Part shown: positions 48,904-57,517 of the stretch, piece by piece
Numbering within the stretch: position 1 is the first letter of the stretch
Layout of the letters: each line of letters opens with the position of its first letter
Origin: Gallibacter pasteurianus_A
Lineage (GTDB): Bacteria > Bacillota > Clostridia > Peptostreptococcales > Anaerovoracaceae
Direction of reading: 5' to 3'
Assembly: GCA_963596005.1 (NCBI GenBank)
Contig: CAVBJF010000003.1
Coordinates: 56,328 to 120,327, forward strand
Length of the DNA stretch: 64,000 nucleotides
The notes under the pieces: generated by a model
The model's input: the letters and a program-made list of their open reading frames with translations, nothing else
Told to the model about the DNA's origin: nothing
Database searches by the model: none
Translations under genes and position numbers: made by a program

Positions 48904-51357
48904 CTACATTTCTCTCAAAATAGCATCGAATTTTTCTTTCAAAAGAGCTACAATCTTATCGTGAACCTCATCGGCCTCCTGGTCTGTTAAAGTTTTGTCT
49001 TTGCTACGATATTTAAGCGAAAGAGCTATACTCTTTTTGCCGTTATCAACCTGCTCTCCTCTATATATGTCAAACAGTTTAACGCTTTCGAGTATTTCAT
49101 GTTCTGCGTTTTCAACCGCCTTTATAATATCGCCGACAAGCACATCCTCCTCAACGATCAAAGCTATATCTCGTGATGTCGCCGGGAATTTTGGAAGTGG
49201 CGTATAATTTATTTCATTTGAAGCAAATTCTTCAAGCAGGTTAAACATAAGCTCACAGCAATATCCTCTTGTGCCTATGCCAAATCTTTCTGCTACATCA
49301 GGATGCACCTCACCCATGATACCAAGTTCTACAGGTTCTGATTCCCCCTCCACATCGATAAGTATCCTTGCACATCTGCCCGGATGATATATGCCATATT
49401 CTGACTCGGCTACAAAGGTTACATTTTTGATGCCGAGCACATTTAAAAGCTCCTCAACTATTCCTTTTAATGTAAAGAAATCTTCATCTTCGCCATAAAG
49501 TCCTATCGAAAGATTGTATGCCTCATCAGGCAACCCCTTTTCATCGAAAAGGTCTTTCATAAATGTAATGCCTATCTCATAGGCTCTCATGCTCTCTACA
49601 TTTCGTGCATAGTTTCTGCCCATAACTTCAAGCATGCCCGGTGTCAAAATAGTCCTCATCGCAGCGGTGTCCTCTCCAAGAGGGTTTATAATCTTGATGA
49701 GGTTTCTCTCCCACGAATCCTTTGGCACTCCTGCATCGTCAAGTATCTTATCATTTATGAAAGAGAATGTTTCGATCTCATTTGCTCCCATCGCACAAAG
49801 GAGACGCCTAATAATATTGCGCAGCTTCCAGCTCTTTGATTCTTCTGCTTTTGTTAAAATCATTGGGAAAGTCAAAGGAACATTGTCGTATCCGTACATG
49901 CGGGCAACTTCTTCTATGATATCTACTTCCTCTAAGATGTCACGCCTTATTGTAGGAGGAGTTACGATTAGCTCATCGCCAATGCCGGAAACTTTCATCT
50001 CAAGGCTTTCAAGATATTCTTTCATTTCATCTCTTGAAATATCTATGCCTATAACCTTATTTATACGGCTGACTCTTGCTTTTACATTTGGTGCCTTTTC
50101 CGGATTTTTATAGATATCAACAGAACCCTTTAAAACCTTACCACAACCAAGAAGCTCGATGAGATGGCAGACCCTGTCCGCCGCATCTTCGCAAAGATTA
50201 GGGTCAATACCTTTTTCGTATCTACCTGACGCTTCTGTCCTAAGACCGAGTTTTTTTGAAGTCTGTCTTACATTTGCTCTTTCAAAGCAAGCTGATTCGA
50301 TAACTACGGTATTTGTGTCTTCTGTTATCTCAGAGTTAAGTCCTCCCATTACACCTGCTATACCTATCGGTTTTTTCTCATCTCTTATCATGAGCATTTG
50401 ATCATCAAGTACCCTTTGTTCGCCGTCAAGTGTTGTAAATACCTCTCCCTCTTTTGCTGTATCTACTATGATATGAGCTCCTTCGATGCTTCTTATATCA
50501 AAAGCGTGAAGTGGCTGACCGTACTCGAGCATTACAAAGTTTGTAATATCTACCATGTTATTTATAGGTCTCATGCCAGCCGCCATAAGTCTTTTTTGCA
50601 TCCACCAAGGCGACTGCTCGATCTTTACATCTTTTACAACCCTTGCCGTATATCTCTTGCAATAATCCGAATTTACATCGACCTCGATATAATCCTTTGC
50701 AGACTCGTGTATTGCCTTGCTGTCAGTATCAGGATATTTTAAAGTCTTACCAAATGTCGCAGCCGCTTCTCTTGCCATGCCTATCATAGAAAGACAATCA
50801 GGTCTGTTTGGCGTAATCTCAAAGTCTATTTCATAATCATCAAGCTCAAGTGCTTCCTTGAAATCCTCCCCAAGCTTATCTGAAAAATCTCCGTTTAAAA
50901 TCCATATACCGTCTTTAGAAACTATAGGTACAACCTTATCCTCATATCCAAGCTCCTGTGCCGAGCAAAGCATGCCCTCAGACAAAACGCCTCTGAGCTC
51001 TCCTTTTGTAATAGTAACTCCGCCCTCAACTTTTGGTTGTCCATGGAGCGGTCCCGGTATTTTAGCTCCGTCTACTGCAACGGGTACAAACGCACCCTCA
51101 AATACATTCGGTGCACCTGTCACGATAGTTGCTTGCTTGCCCGATCCAAGATCTACAGTGCATATTACAAGCTTATCCGCATTTGGATGCTTTTCTATTT
51201 TTTTAATCTGTCCGAGCTTAACACCCTCAATACCACATGCAAGCTGAGTGCATGTTTCAAGATTTGAGCCCGTCATTATCATTTTATCGCAAAATTCTTT
51301 AGCCGATATATCGCCTAAATCTACATAATCCTTTAACCATCTAAGTGAAACTAACAT
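48904..51357 (-). CDS. pheT: Phenylalanyl-tRNA synthetase beta subunit
   Basis: Beta subunit of the alpha2-beta2 synthetase, with the editing site. I start at ATG 51357 because AGGAGG lies just before; a longer frame adds 10 residues. The 817 residues show the N-terminal B1 domain (MLVSLRWLKDYVDL), the tRNA-binding (EMAP-II-like) domain at about 38-150 (KHPNADKLVICTVDLG), the B3/4 editing domain (EYGQPLHAFD), the B5 domain (SRINKVIGIDI), the catalytic-like fold and the C-terminal FDX-ACB domain (PKFPATSRDIALIVEE). It follows pheS by 13 bp. Confidence 0.97.
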   Translation of the reverse strand: MLVSLRWLKDYVDLGDISAKEFCDKMIMTGSNLETCTQLACGIEGVKLGQIKKIEKHPNADKLVICTVDLGSGKQATIVTGAPNVFEGAFVPVAVDGAKIPGPLHGQPKVEGGVTITKGELRGVLSEGMLCSAQELGYEDKVVPIVSKDGIWILNGDFSDKLGEDFKEALELDDYEIDFEITPNRPDCLSMIGMAREAAATFGKTLKYPDTDSKAIHESAKDYIEVDVNSDYCKRYTARVVKDVKIEQSPWWMQKRLMAAGMRPINNMVDITNFVMLEYGQPLHAFDIRSIEGAHIIVDTAKEGEVFTTLDGEQRVLDDQMLMIRDEKKPIGIAGVMGGLNSEITEDTNTVVIESACFERANVRQTSKKLGLRTEASGRYEKGIDPNLCEDAADRVCHLIELLGCGKVLKGSVDIYKNPEKAPNVKARVSRINKVIGIDISRDEMKEYLESLEMKVSGIGDELIVTPPTIRRDILEEVDIIEEVARMYGYDNVPLTFPMILTKAEESKSWKLRNIIRRLLCAMGANEIETFSFINDKILDDAGVPKDSWERNLIKIINPLGEDTAAMRTILTPGMLEVMGRNYARNVESMRAYEIGITFMKDLFDEKGLPDEAYNLSIGLYGEDEDFFTLKGIVEELLNVLGIKNVTFVAESEYGIYHPGRCARILIDVEGESEPVELGIMGEVHPDVAERFGIGTRGYCCELMFNLLEEFASNEINYTPLPKFPATSRDIALIVEEDVLVGDIIKAVENAEHEILESVKLFDIYRGEQVDNGKKSIALSLKYRSKDKTLTDQEADEVHDKIVALLKEKFDAILREM

Positions 51358-51370
51358 ATTTAAACCTCCT

Positions 51371-52393
51371 CTACTTGAACTGATCAATAAATCTCATATC
51401 GTTTTCAAATAGAAGTCTGATATCTTCTATACCATACTTCAGCATCGCTATTCTCTCTACACCCATACCAACAGCAAAGCCTGTATACTTTTCTGTGTCT
51501 ATGCCACCTGCCTGGTGAACATGTGGATGTGTTACTCCACAGCCGAGAATCTCGATCCAGCCGCTTCCCTTACAAACATTGCAGCCCTTACCGCCACAAT
51601 TAAAGCAAGATACGTCCATTTCCGCACTTGGTTCGGTAAATGGGAAGTGATGAGGTCTAAATTTTGTCTTTGTTTCAGGTCCAAACAACTCCTTTGCCAT
51701 ATAATCGAGCGAGCCCTTTAGGTCTGACATTGATACACCCTCTCCTATAACCATCATTTCCACCTGATGGAATGTATGCGAATGCGTAGCATCAGGTGTA
51801 TCACATCTGTAACATCTGCCAGGTATAACTATCTTATATGGGAGCTCAAGTGCCTTTTCGGCTCTAACTTCTGCCGAAGATGTATGTGGTCTCAGTACTA
51901 TATCTTCATTGATATAAAAAGTATCTGACATATCGCGTGCCGGATGATCCTCCGGTGAATTCAAAGCGTCAAATGTGTTAAATACCGAGTCGATATCAGG
52001 TCCTTCAAAAACCGAATATCCCAAAGTTTCAAATATCGAAACTATCTCATCGATAGTCTGTGTTATAGGATGTTTAACTCCGACATGTGCTTTCTTGCCG
52101 GGTTCTGTTACGTCTATTTTTTCCATCTTGAGTCGTAGATTTTTTTCTTTCTCTTTGAGCTCTTCCATCTTGGAATTTATGAGTTCCTCAACCTCGCCTC
52201 GCACCTTATTTGCAACCTTTCCAAGCTCCTTTTTTTCTTCAGGTGAAAGCTTGCCCATGCTTTTCATGATAGCTGTTATTTCACCCTTTTTCCCTAGATA
52301 TTTTACTCTATATTCATTCATCGCACTTAAAGACGAGGCGTCTTTTGTCGCCTTTTTCGCATTTTCTAAAATTTCATTTAACTTTTTTTGCAT
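51371..52393 (-). CDS. pheS: Phenylalanyl-tRNA synthetase alpha subunit
   Basis: Catalytic alpha subunit, 340 residues, typical length. N-terminal coiled coil (about 1-90) then the class II core with HPITQTIDEIVSIFETLGY, DTFYINEDIVLRPHTSSAE, GRCYRCDTPDATHSHTFHQ (motif 2) and GVERIAMLKYGIEDIRLLF (motif 3). The active core contains a Cys-rich CFNCGGKGCNVCKGSGW insert, common in this family. It begins one base after the TrmH-type gene stop. Confidence 0.97.
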   Translation of the reverse strand: MQKKLNEILENAKKATKDASSLSAMNEYRVKYLGKKGEITAIMKSMGKLSPEEKKELGKVANKVRGEVEELINSKMEELKEKEKNLRLKMEKIDVTEPGKKAHVGVKHPITQTIDEIVSIFETLGYSVFEGPDIDSVFNTFDALNSPEDHPARDMSDTFYINEDIVLRPHTSSAEVRAEKALELPYKIVIPGRCYRCDTPDATHSHTFHQVEMMVIGEGVSMSDLKGSLDYMAKELFGPETKTKFRPHHFPFTEPSAEMDVSCFNCGGKGCNVCKGSGWIEILGCGVTHPHVHQAGGIDTEKYTGFAVGMGVERIAMLKYGIEDIRLLFENDMRFIDQFK

Positions 52394-52394
52394 C

Positions 52395-53195
52395 TTATCT
52401 CACACGTCCTTTCACTTGATATGCTTTTGTTTGATATATAAGTATGCCTGCGGCTACTGCCACATTTAGCGAATCTACTTTTTTATTCATAGGGATTTTT
52501 ATGCATGTATCCGAGTACTCTCGCATCTCCTTACTTATACCGTTTCCCTCGTTTCCAAAAACCAAAGCTGTATTATTGCTCAAGTCTTCATCAAAGTAAT
52601 ACTTATCTGCATCCAAAGCCGTTGTCACTATTTTTTTATTTGCTCCCCTCACAAGGCTTACTGCCTGCTTTTCGCTTTTCGCAAAAAATATCGGAAGCCT
52701 AAATATCGAACCTGCACAAGCACGTATTACTTTAGGGGAAAATATATCACCTGTTCCCTTTATAGCTACAAGTCCGCCAAAGCCTGCCGCATCGGCCGTC
52801 CTGATGATTGTACCTATGTTGCCCGGGTCTTGCAGTTTGTCGAGCACAACTATATTACTTGCTTCTCCCTCTTGCGCCATAATGGCGTTTGTAAAGGCCT
52901 CCTCATTATAAGCTTTTTTTGATGCTATCGCGAGAATACCCTGACTTGTAACAGTTTGTGTGAGCTTTTGAAAAAGCGCATCTGACAAGACAACCGTCTG
53001 TTCAAAGAAAATTTCACATTCCCTCGCATAACTCTCGCTGACAACAACCATCTCCGCAAGTCTTGCATCACAGGCCTCCTTTACTGTCTTTTTGCCTTCG
53101 ACAATATAAAGAGCGAGCTCATCACGATATTTTTTCATCGCGAGTGCCTTGCACATCTTATATATTTTGTTTTCCTTTGATGTAATAACCTGCAT
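52395..53195 (-). CDS. TrmH/SpoU family RNA 2'-O-methyltransferase
   Basis: A 266-residue SPOUT methyltransferase (RlmB/TsnR-like). The N-terminal L30e-like substrate-binding domain (about 1-95) precedes the knotted SPOUT domain with motif 1 LDKLQDPGNIGTIIRTADA, motif 2 VFGNEGNGIS and motif 3 IKIPMNKKVDSLNVAVAAGI. It 2'-O-methylates rRNA or tRNA; the target is not evident. It lies directly upstream of pheS, a common arrangement in Firmicutes, and the terminator of ftsZ lies upstream of it. Confidence 0.93.
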   Translation of the reverse strand: MQVITSKENKIYKMCKALAMKKYRDELALYIVEGKKTVKEACDARLAEMVVVSESYARECEIFFEQTVVLSDALFQKLTQTVTSQGILAIASKKAYNEEAFTNAIMAQEGEASNIVVLDKLQDPGNIGTIIRTADAAGFGGLVAIKGTGDIFSPKVIRACAGSIFRLPIFFAKSEKQAVSLVRGANKKIVTTALDADKYYFDEDLSNNTALVFGNEGNGISKEMREYSDTCIKIPMNKKVDSLNVAVAAGILIYQTKAYQVKGRVR

Positions 53196-53262
53196 TCTAC
53201 CCTTTAGCTTATAATCTCAATATCAATTAGTTTTATGTTCTCATATATAAAAAGACCCAATA

Positions 53263-53283
53263 AAAGCCGGTTAAACCGGCTTT
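53263..53283 (-). terminator. Rho-independent terminator after ftsZ
   Basis: AAAGCCGG/CCGGCTTT with a 5-nt loop, followed on the minus strand by TTATT, 13 bp after the ftsZ stop. Confidence 0.85.
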
Positions 53284-53296
53284 AAAAGTTTGTTTT

Positions 53297-54496
53297 TTAT
53301 TTAAGGAATGACGGTGTGTCAATTTTTGATGGATCCGTGTCTGACTCTAAGTTTCTCAGTATGTCACTTAACGTTTCCTTTTTTGGTGTACCGTCTGTAA
53401 AAGTGTCCTTGCCTCTTTCGTAGCCGTCTTCATGCTCACCTTCGCCCTGTGCTCCTAAATAGTCTGATTTTTTGATAAACGGCGGAATGTTGAGCTCTCC
53501 GTCGACATACTTTTCCGAATAGTTGCCGGGTTTATTTTCAAAACCTGTCGCTATTACTGTAACCTGCATCTCATCCTCAAGATTTTCTTTTACAGATGTA
53601 CCAAATATGATAATCGCATCTTTGTCAGCAACTGCTTGTATCTGCGTTGCCGCATCATTTACATCAAGCATGCCCATATCATATCCGCCGGAAATATTTA
53701 GAAGTATTGCTTTTGCACCTGCAACAGTAGTTTCAAGAAGCGGACTTTCGACTGCGTTTTTGATGGCTTCCTGCACTTTATTTTCGCCTCTGCCAACACC
53801 GATGCCCATATGCGCAACGCCCTTATCACGCATAACTGTCTGCACGTCCGCAAAGTCTGCATTGATCAAGCTGTTATCGCTGATGAGTTCTGTTATTGAC
53901 TGTACGCCGTGTTTTAAAATCTCATCTGCAATCTTAAGAGCTTCTACCATTGAAGTGTTAGGCTCTGCAATATCTAATAATTTGTCGTTTGGAACGATCA
54001 CTATCGAATCCACAAATTTCTTTAAAAATTTGATACCCAGCTCAGCGTGTTCGCTCCTTCGTCTGCCTTCAAATGTAAACGGCTTAGTTACAACACCTAC
54101 TGTCAGGATGCCCATATCTTTTGCAACCTTTGCTACTATCGGTGCTGCACCTGTGCCTGTACCTCCGCCCATACCGGCAGTTACAAATACCATATCTGCG
54201 CCACTGATGTGTCTTGTAATATCTTCTATATTTTCTTCGGCTGACTTTTGACCAACTTCAGGATTGCCTCCTGCTCCAAGCCCTTTTGTCAGCTTTTCTC
54301 CTATCTGTATTTTTGCTTCTGCTTTAGACTTGTCAAGATCCTGCTTATCTGTATTTACTGCTATAAAGTTTACATCCTTGATGTCGCCTTCAATCATTCT
54401 ATTTACTGCATTGCAACCACCGCCACCAACGCCGACAACGATGATTTTTGCCTTACCTTCGCTTTTCACTTCAAATTCCAGAAAATTTGCGCTCAT
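53297..54496 (-). CDS. ftsZ: Cell division GTPase FtsZ
   Basis: Bacterial tubulin that forms the division ring. I start at ATG 54496 (MSANFLEFEVK), which has a GGAGGAG site; an in-frame start 18 bp upstream is not needed. The 399-residue protein has GVGGGGCNAVNRM (22-34), the tubulin signature GGGTGTGAAP (110-119), NADFADV and the T7 loop region. The C-terminal tail ends TPSFLK, the region that binds FtsA/SepF. It has its own promoter (54539 and upstream) and terminator, so it is monocistronic; ftsA is not adjacent. Confidence 0.97.
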   Translation of the reverse strand: MSANFLEFEVKSEGKAKIIVVGVGGGGCNAVNRMIEGDIKDVNFIAVNTDKQDLDKSKAEAKIQIGEKLTKGLGAGGNPEVGQKSAEENIEDITRHISGADMVFVTAGMGGGTGTGAAPIVAKVAKDMGILTVGVVTKPFTFEGRRRSEHAELGIKFLKKFVDSIVIVPNDKLLDIAEPNTSMVEALKIADEILKHGVQSITELISDNSLINADFADVQTVMRDKGVAHMGIGVGRGENKVQEAIKNAVESPLLETTVAGAKAILLNISGGYDMGMLDVNDAATQIQAVADKDAIIIFGTSVKENLEDEMQVTVIATGFENKPGNYSEKYVDGELNIPPFIKKSDYLGAQGEGEHEDGYERGKDTFTDGTPKKETLSDILRNLESDTDPSKIDTPSFLK

Positions 54497-54538
54497 AATA
54501 AACTCCTCCACCACAACCAGTGTTTTACAATATAGATA

Positions 54539-54567
54539 ATTATATCATATTAGTATAAAATATTGTA
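54539..54567 (-). promoter_or_regulatory. Predicted extended -10 promoter of ftsZ
   Basis: TGATATAAT on the minus strand (TATAAT 54539-54544, TGA 54545-54547) is an extended -10 box, about 42 bp before the ATG. No good -35 box is seen, which is usual for extended -10 promoters. Confidence 0.6.
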
Positions 54568-54575
54568 CTAAAATT

Positions 54576-55577
54576 TTAGCTTTTTACCGCCATGGTTTTA
54601 TAAAGGGCTTCTCTCAGCTCTTCTGCTTTTGTTATCTGATTTACTTCCCTACGAAGCATCGTGCTGCCCGGTATACCTTTTGTATACCAAGCTATATGTT
54701 TTCGCATTTCTTTAACCCCTCTCTCTTCGCCTTTTTCGCCTATTAAACTATTTAGGTGGTTAAGCATCATCTCTCTTTTTTCTTCTATCGTCGGCCCCTT
54801 TGGCTTATTTTCGCCACGATAAAGTGCTTCGCATTCCCTAAAAATCCAGGGATTGCCGAGCATGCCTCGAGCTATCATCACCATATCGCAACCCGTCTTT
54901 TCGAGCATTCGCATAGCATCCTCACCGCAAAAAATATCGCCATTGCCTATAACAGGAATGCTTACATTTTCCTTTACTTCTTTTATTGCTTCCCAATTTG
55001 CCACGCCGGAATAATACTGCATCCTAGTTCTGCCATGCACCGCCACAGCAGAAGCACCTGCGGCTTCTATCGTCTTTGCTACTTTCACGCAATTTATCGA
55101 GTCATCATCCCAACCAATCCTTATTTTTGCCGTTACAGGTTTGTTTGCCCCTTCTGCTGCCGCTTTGACAATTTCATATATCAAATCCGGGTTTTTTAAA
55201 AGGGCTGACCCTTCGCCGTTTTTTACCACCTTTGGCACAGGGCAACCCATATTTATGTCTAAAATTTCGTTTTCATATTTTCGAAGCAGCTTAGCTGCAT
55301 TATATATTACTTCAGGCTCTGCACCAAATAATTGAAAAGCAACCGGCTTCTCGTCGTCATATATTTTTAAAAGGCTTTCGGTATTTTTATTTTGATATAT
55401 GAGCCCTTTGCCGCTTACCATTTCCGAATATACCAAAGATGCTCCCATCGATTTTGCTATACGCCTAGTCGGAGCATCTGTTATACCTGCCAGCGGTGCC
55501 GCAATAAATGGATTTGCTAATTTTACACCACCTATCTCACTGCTTCTTATGTTTTTTATCTTTTCTGTTTTTTTCAT
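54576..55577 (-). CDS. dusB: tRNA-dihydrouridine synthase (DusB type)
   Basis: FMN enzyme that reduces uridine to dihydrouridine in the tRNA D-loop. A 333-residue TIM barrel with APLAGITDAPTRRIAK, the catalytic Cys in DINMGCPVPKVVKNGEGSAL, VHGRTRMQYYSGVANW and NGDIFCGEDA, followed by a helical C-terminal domain. I take ATG 55577; a TTG 21 bp upstream has no better site. The start lies 41 bp inside the end of coaX, so translation is coupled. The dus gene behind coaX is a common Firmicute order. Confidence 0.93.
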   Translation of the reverse strand: MKKTEKIKNIRSSEIGGVKLANPFIAAPLAGITDAPTRRIAKSMGASLVYSEMVSGKGLIYQNKNTESLLKIYDDEKPVAFQLFGAEPEVIYNAAKLLRKYENEILDINMGCPVPKVVKNGEGSALLKNPDLIYEIVKAAAEGANKPVTAKIRIGWDDDSINCVKVAKTIEAAGASAVAVHGRTRMQYYSGVANWEAIKEVKENVSIPVIGNGDIFCGEDAMRMLEKTGCDMVMIARGMLGNPWIFRECEALYRGENKPKGPTIEEKREMMLNHLNSLIGEKGEERGVKEMRKHIAWYTKGIPGSTMLRREVNQITKAEELREALYKTMAVKS

Positions 55578-56343
55578 ATAAAATCTCAAGGCCTTCAAGT
55601 GTGAGAAGTTTATCTACCTTATCTATACAATCAACCCCGTCATCTATCAGATTTGCAAGGCCACCCGTTGCAACTACCGTGATCTCATCAACGTCCTCAC
55701 CCATCTGTGCCAGCTCAACTTTCATCTTTTTTACGATAAACTCAACCATTCCCATATGCCCATATATAAGACCTGATTGAATAGAATTTGTCGTATTTTT
55801 TGATATGACTGTGCTCGGTGTTTCAAGCTCTACTTTTGGTAATTTTGAAGTCATCGTAAATAATGCCTCGCTTGATATCTTCAGCCCCGGCGCTATTGCC
55901 CCTCCGAGATATTCGGCTTTCGCTGTCACCGCGCAAAATGTTGTGGCGGTACCAAAATCAATAAGAATAAGCGGCCCGCCGTACTTTTCGTATGCAGCCA
56001 CCGCATTTACTATCCTATCCGATCCGACGTGCTTTGGATTATCATATTTAATAAGCAGTCCCGTCTTAACACCTGACTCTATTACTATTGCCTTACTGTT
56101 AAAATATTTCATCGACATGTGCTGTAATGTATACAACACCGAAGGTACTACCGTCGCTATGATGACATCCTTTACATCTTTTGTTTTTAGTCCGGCATAT
56201 GCAAACAGCTGGTTTATAATCATACCGTATTCGTCAGCACTCTTACGCACATCCGTCTCCATACGCCAATTTTCTATGAGCTTTCCTTCGTTAAAAACAC
56301 CTAATACTATATTTGTATTTCCAACATCGAATGCTAAAAGCAT
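55537..56343 (-). CDS. coaX: Type III pantothenate kinase CoaX
   Basis: First step of coenzyme A synthesis: phosphorylation of pantothenate. A 268-residue ASKHA-fold kinase with the N-terminal phosphate loop DVGNTNIVLGVFNEGKL (6-22), VGSDRIVNAVAAYEKYGGP, DFGTATTFCAVTA and GAIAPGLKIS. The C-terminal tail EKNRKDKKHKKQ is extra and basic. It lies between the PucR-type regulator and dusB with small spacing. Confidence 0.95.
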   Translation of the reverse strand: MLLAFDVGNTNIVLGVFNEGKLIENWRMETDVRKSADEYGMIINQLFAYAGLKTKDVKDVIIATVVPSVLYTLQHMSMKYFNSKAIVIESGVKTGLLIKYDNPKHVGSDRIVNAVAAYEKYGGPLILIDFGTATTFCAVTAKAEYLGGAIAPGLKISSEALFTMTSKLPKVELETPSTVISKNTTNSIQSGLIYGHMGMVEFIVKKMKVELAQMGEDVDEITVVATGGLANLIDDGVDCIDKVDKLLTLEGLEILYEKNRKDKKHKKQ

Positions 56344-56359
56344 CAGATTTCTCCTTTCG

Positions 56360-57511
56360 CTATACCTTATTTAGTCTCTTTAATGCAAGTGATACTGTCA
56401 AGCCCGGCACAACCCTGTTGCCGGTAACCTCTACTCCAAGAAGCTCATTTACTTTTTTTAATCTATACTGTACCGTATTTACATGGATGTTCATAATACT
56501 TGCCGTCTTTGTTACATTCATTCCTGCATCTAGCACAAATGTCTGTAATGTCTCTAAAAGTTGCTTGCCCTTTTGACTCTTATCCTCGTTAAAGACTGAA
56601 ATAAGATCAAGATACAGGCGCTTTAGGTGACCGTTTTTGCGATTTATGCTATTGCAACTTCCTATCAACGCTAGATCATACTTAGTAAATACCCTTTTGT
56701 ACGGATATATTTTTTCTGCTGTTTTTATGCCCTCATTTACAATTTTAAATGCAGAACACGCTTCTTCTATGCTGTTTACCCCTGTAAAATGTACAGCCTT
56801 AAATTTTTCCATATTCTTTAATTCTTGGAATAAATTGCTTACCTTTGTGTTGTGGCACTTCGGTTTAGGCGACATTATGATACCCATAACTTCGTTTGAT
56901 TCTATAATCTGCCAATTTATAAGCTCGTTTGCTATGCAATATCTGTCTATGGCTACGATTATCTCCTCCGGAGCAGGCCCTTTTGCTGCAAACACGCTCG
57001 CAATCTCGCTTCCCTCTAAATCAAGACTTGCTCGCTGCTCATAAGCCTTTGTAATATTGCCTCTGCGAAGAGCTCTGATAAAATCCGATCTTTTATCAGA
57101 TGCCGGCGAATATTTCCACATGCCCATGGCTATCCTAAATATGTCCGCCAACTTCTCCACATCGTCTGCCGAATATTGATCCTTATTATCTGCAATAAGC
57201 ATATAATAAGGCTCCGCGTTGATAGTAACAACGCCCCAATATGTCACAACACCGTCAACATCAATTTTGGCATGTAACCCCGGCTTAACCTTTATCGCAT
57301 TTTCCCTTGCGGCCGCCACAACGCGTTCTAAAGTCGTTTTCTGTTGTGTTTCTATCGCTAAGATCGGATTGAGATCTATGCTCAATAATACGAGCTGGTA
57401 GTCATTACTTTCAGCCGCAGCTCTGACTGCCGTTGGAAAATCGGTATACTTATCGAAATTCAACAAATGATATATGCTACTATTTATCAAGGTATTGCTA
57501 AATTCTTTCAT
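56360..57511 (-). CDS. PucR/CdaR-type helix-turn-helix regulator
   Basis: A 383-residue regulator. The C-terminal PucR-type HTH is clear (LLETLQTFVLDAGMNVTKTA, SIMNIHVNTVQYRLKKVNEL). The upstream region (about 1-300) has a GGDEF-like/PucR ligand segment but no clear catalytic motif. It lies between ftsH and coaX on one strand, 6 and 16 bp away. In related Firmicutes such genes sense nutrients or adhere to purine and sugar regulation, but no target is evident here. Confidence 0.82.
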   Translation of the reverse strand: MKEFSNTLINSSIYHLLNFDKYTDFPTAVRAAAESNDYQLVLLSIDLNPILAIETQQKTTLERVVAAARENAIKVKPGLHAKIDVDGVVTYWGVVTINAEPYYMLIADNKDQYSADDVEKLADIFRIAMGMWKYSPASDKRSDFIRALRRGNITKAYEQRASLDLEGSEIASVFAAKGPAPEEIIVAIDRYCIANELINWQIIESNEVMGIIMSPKPKCHNTKVSNLFQELKNMEKFKAVHFTGVNSIEEACSAFKIVNEGIKTAEKIYPYKRVFTKYDLALIGSCNSINRKNGHLKRLYLDLISVFNEDKSQKGKQLLETLQTFVLDAGMNVTKTASIMNIHVNTVQYRLKKVNELLGVEVTGNRVVPGLTVSLALKRLNKV

Positions 57512-57517
57512 TGGATT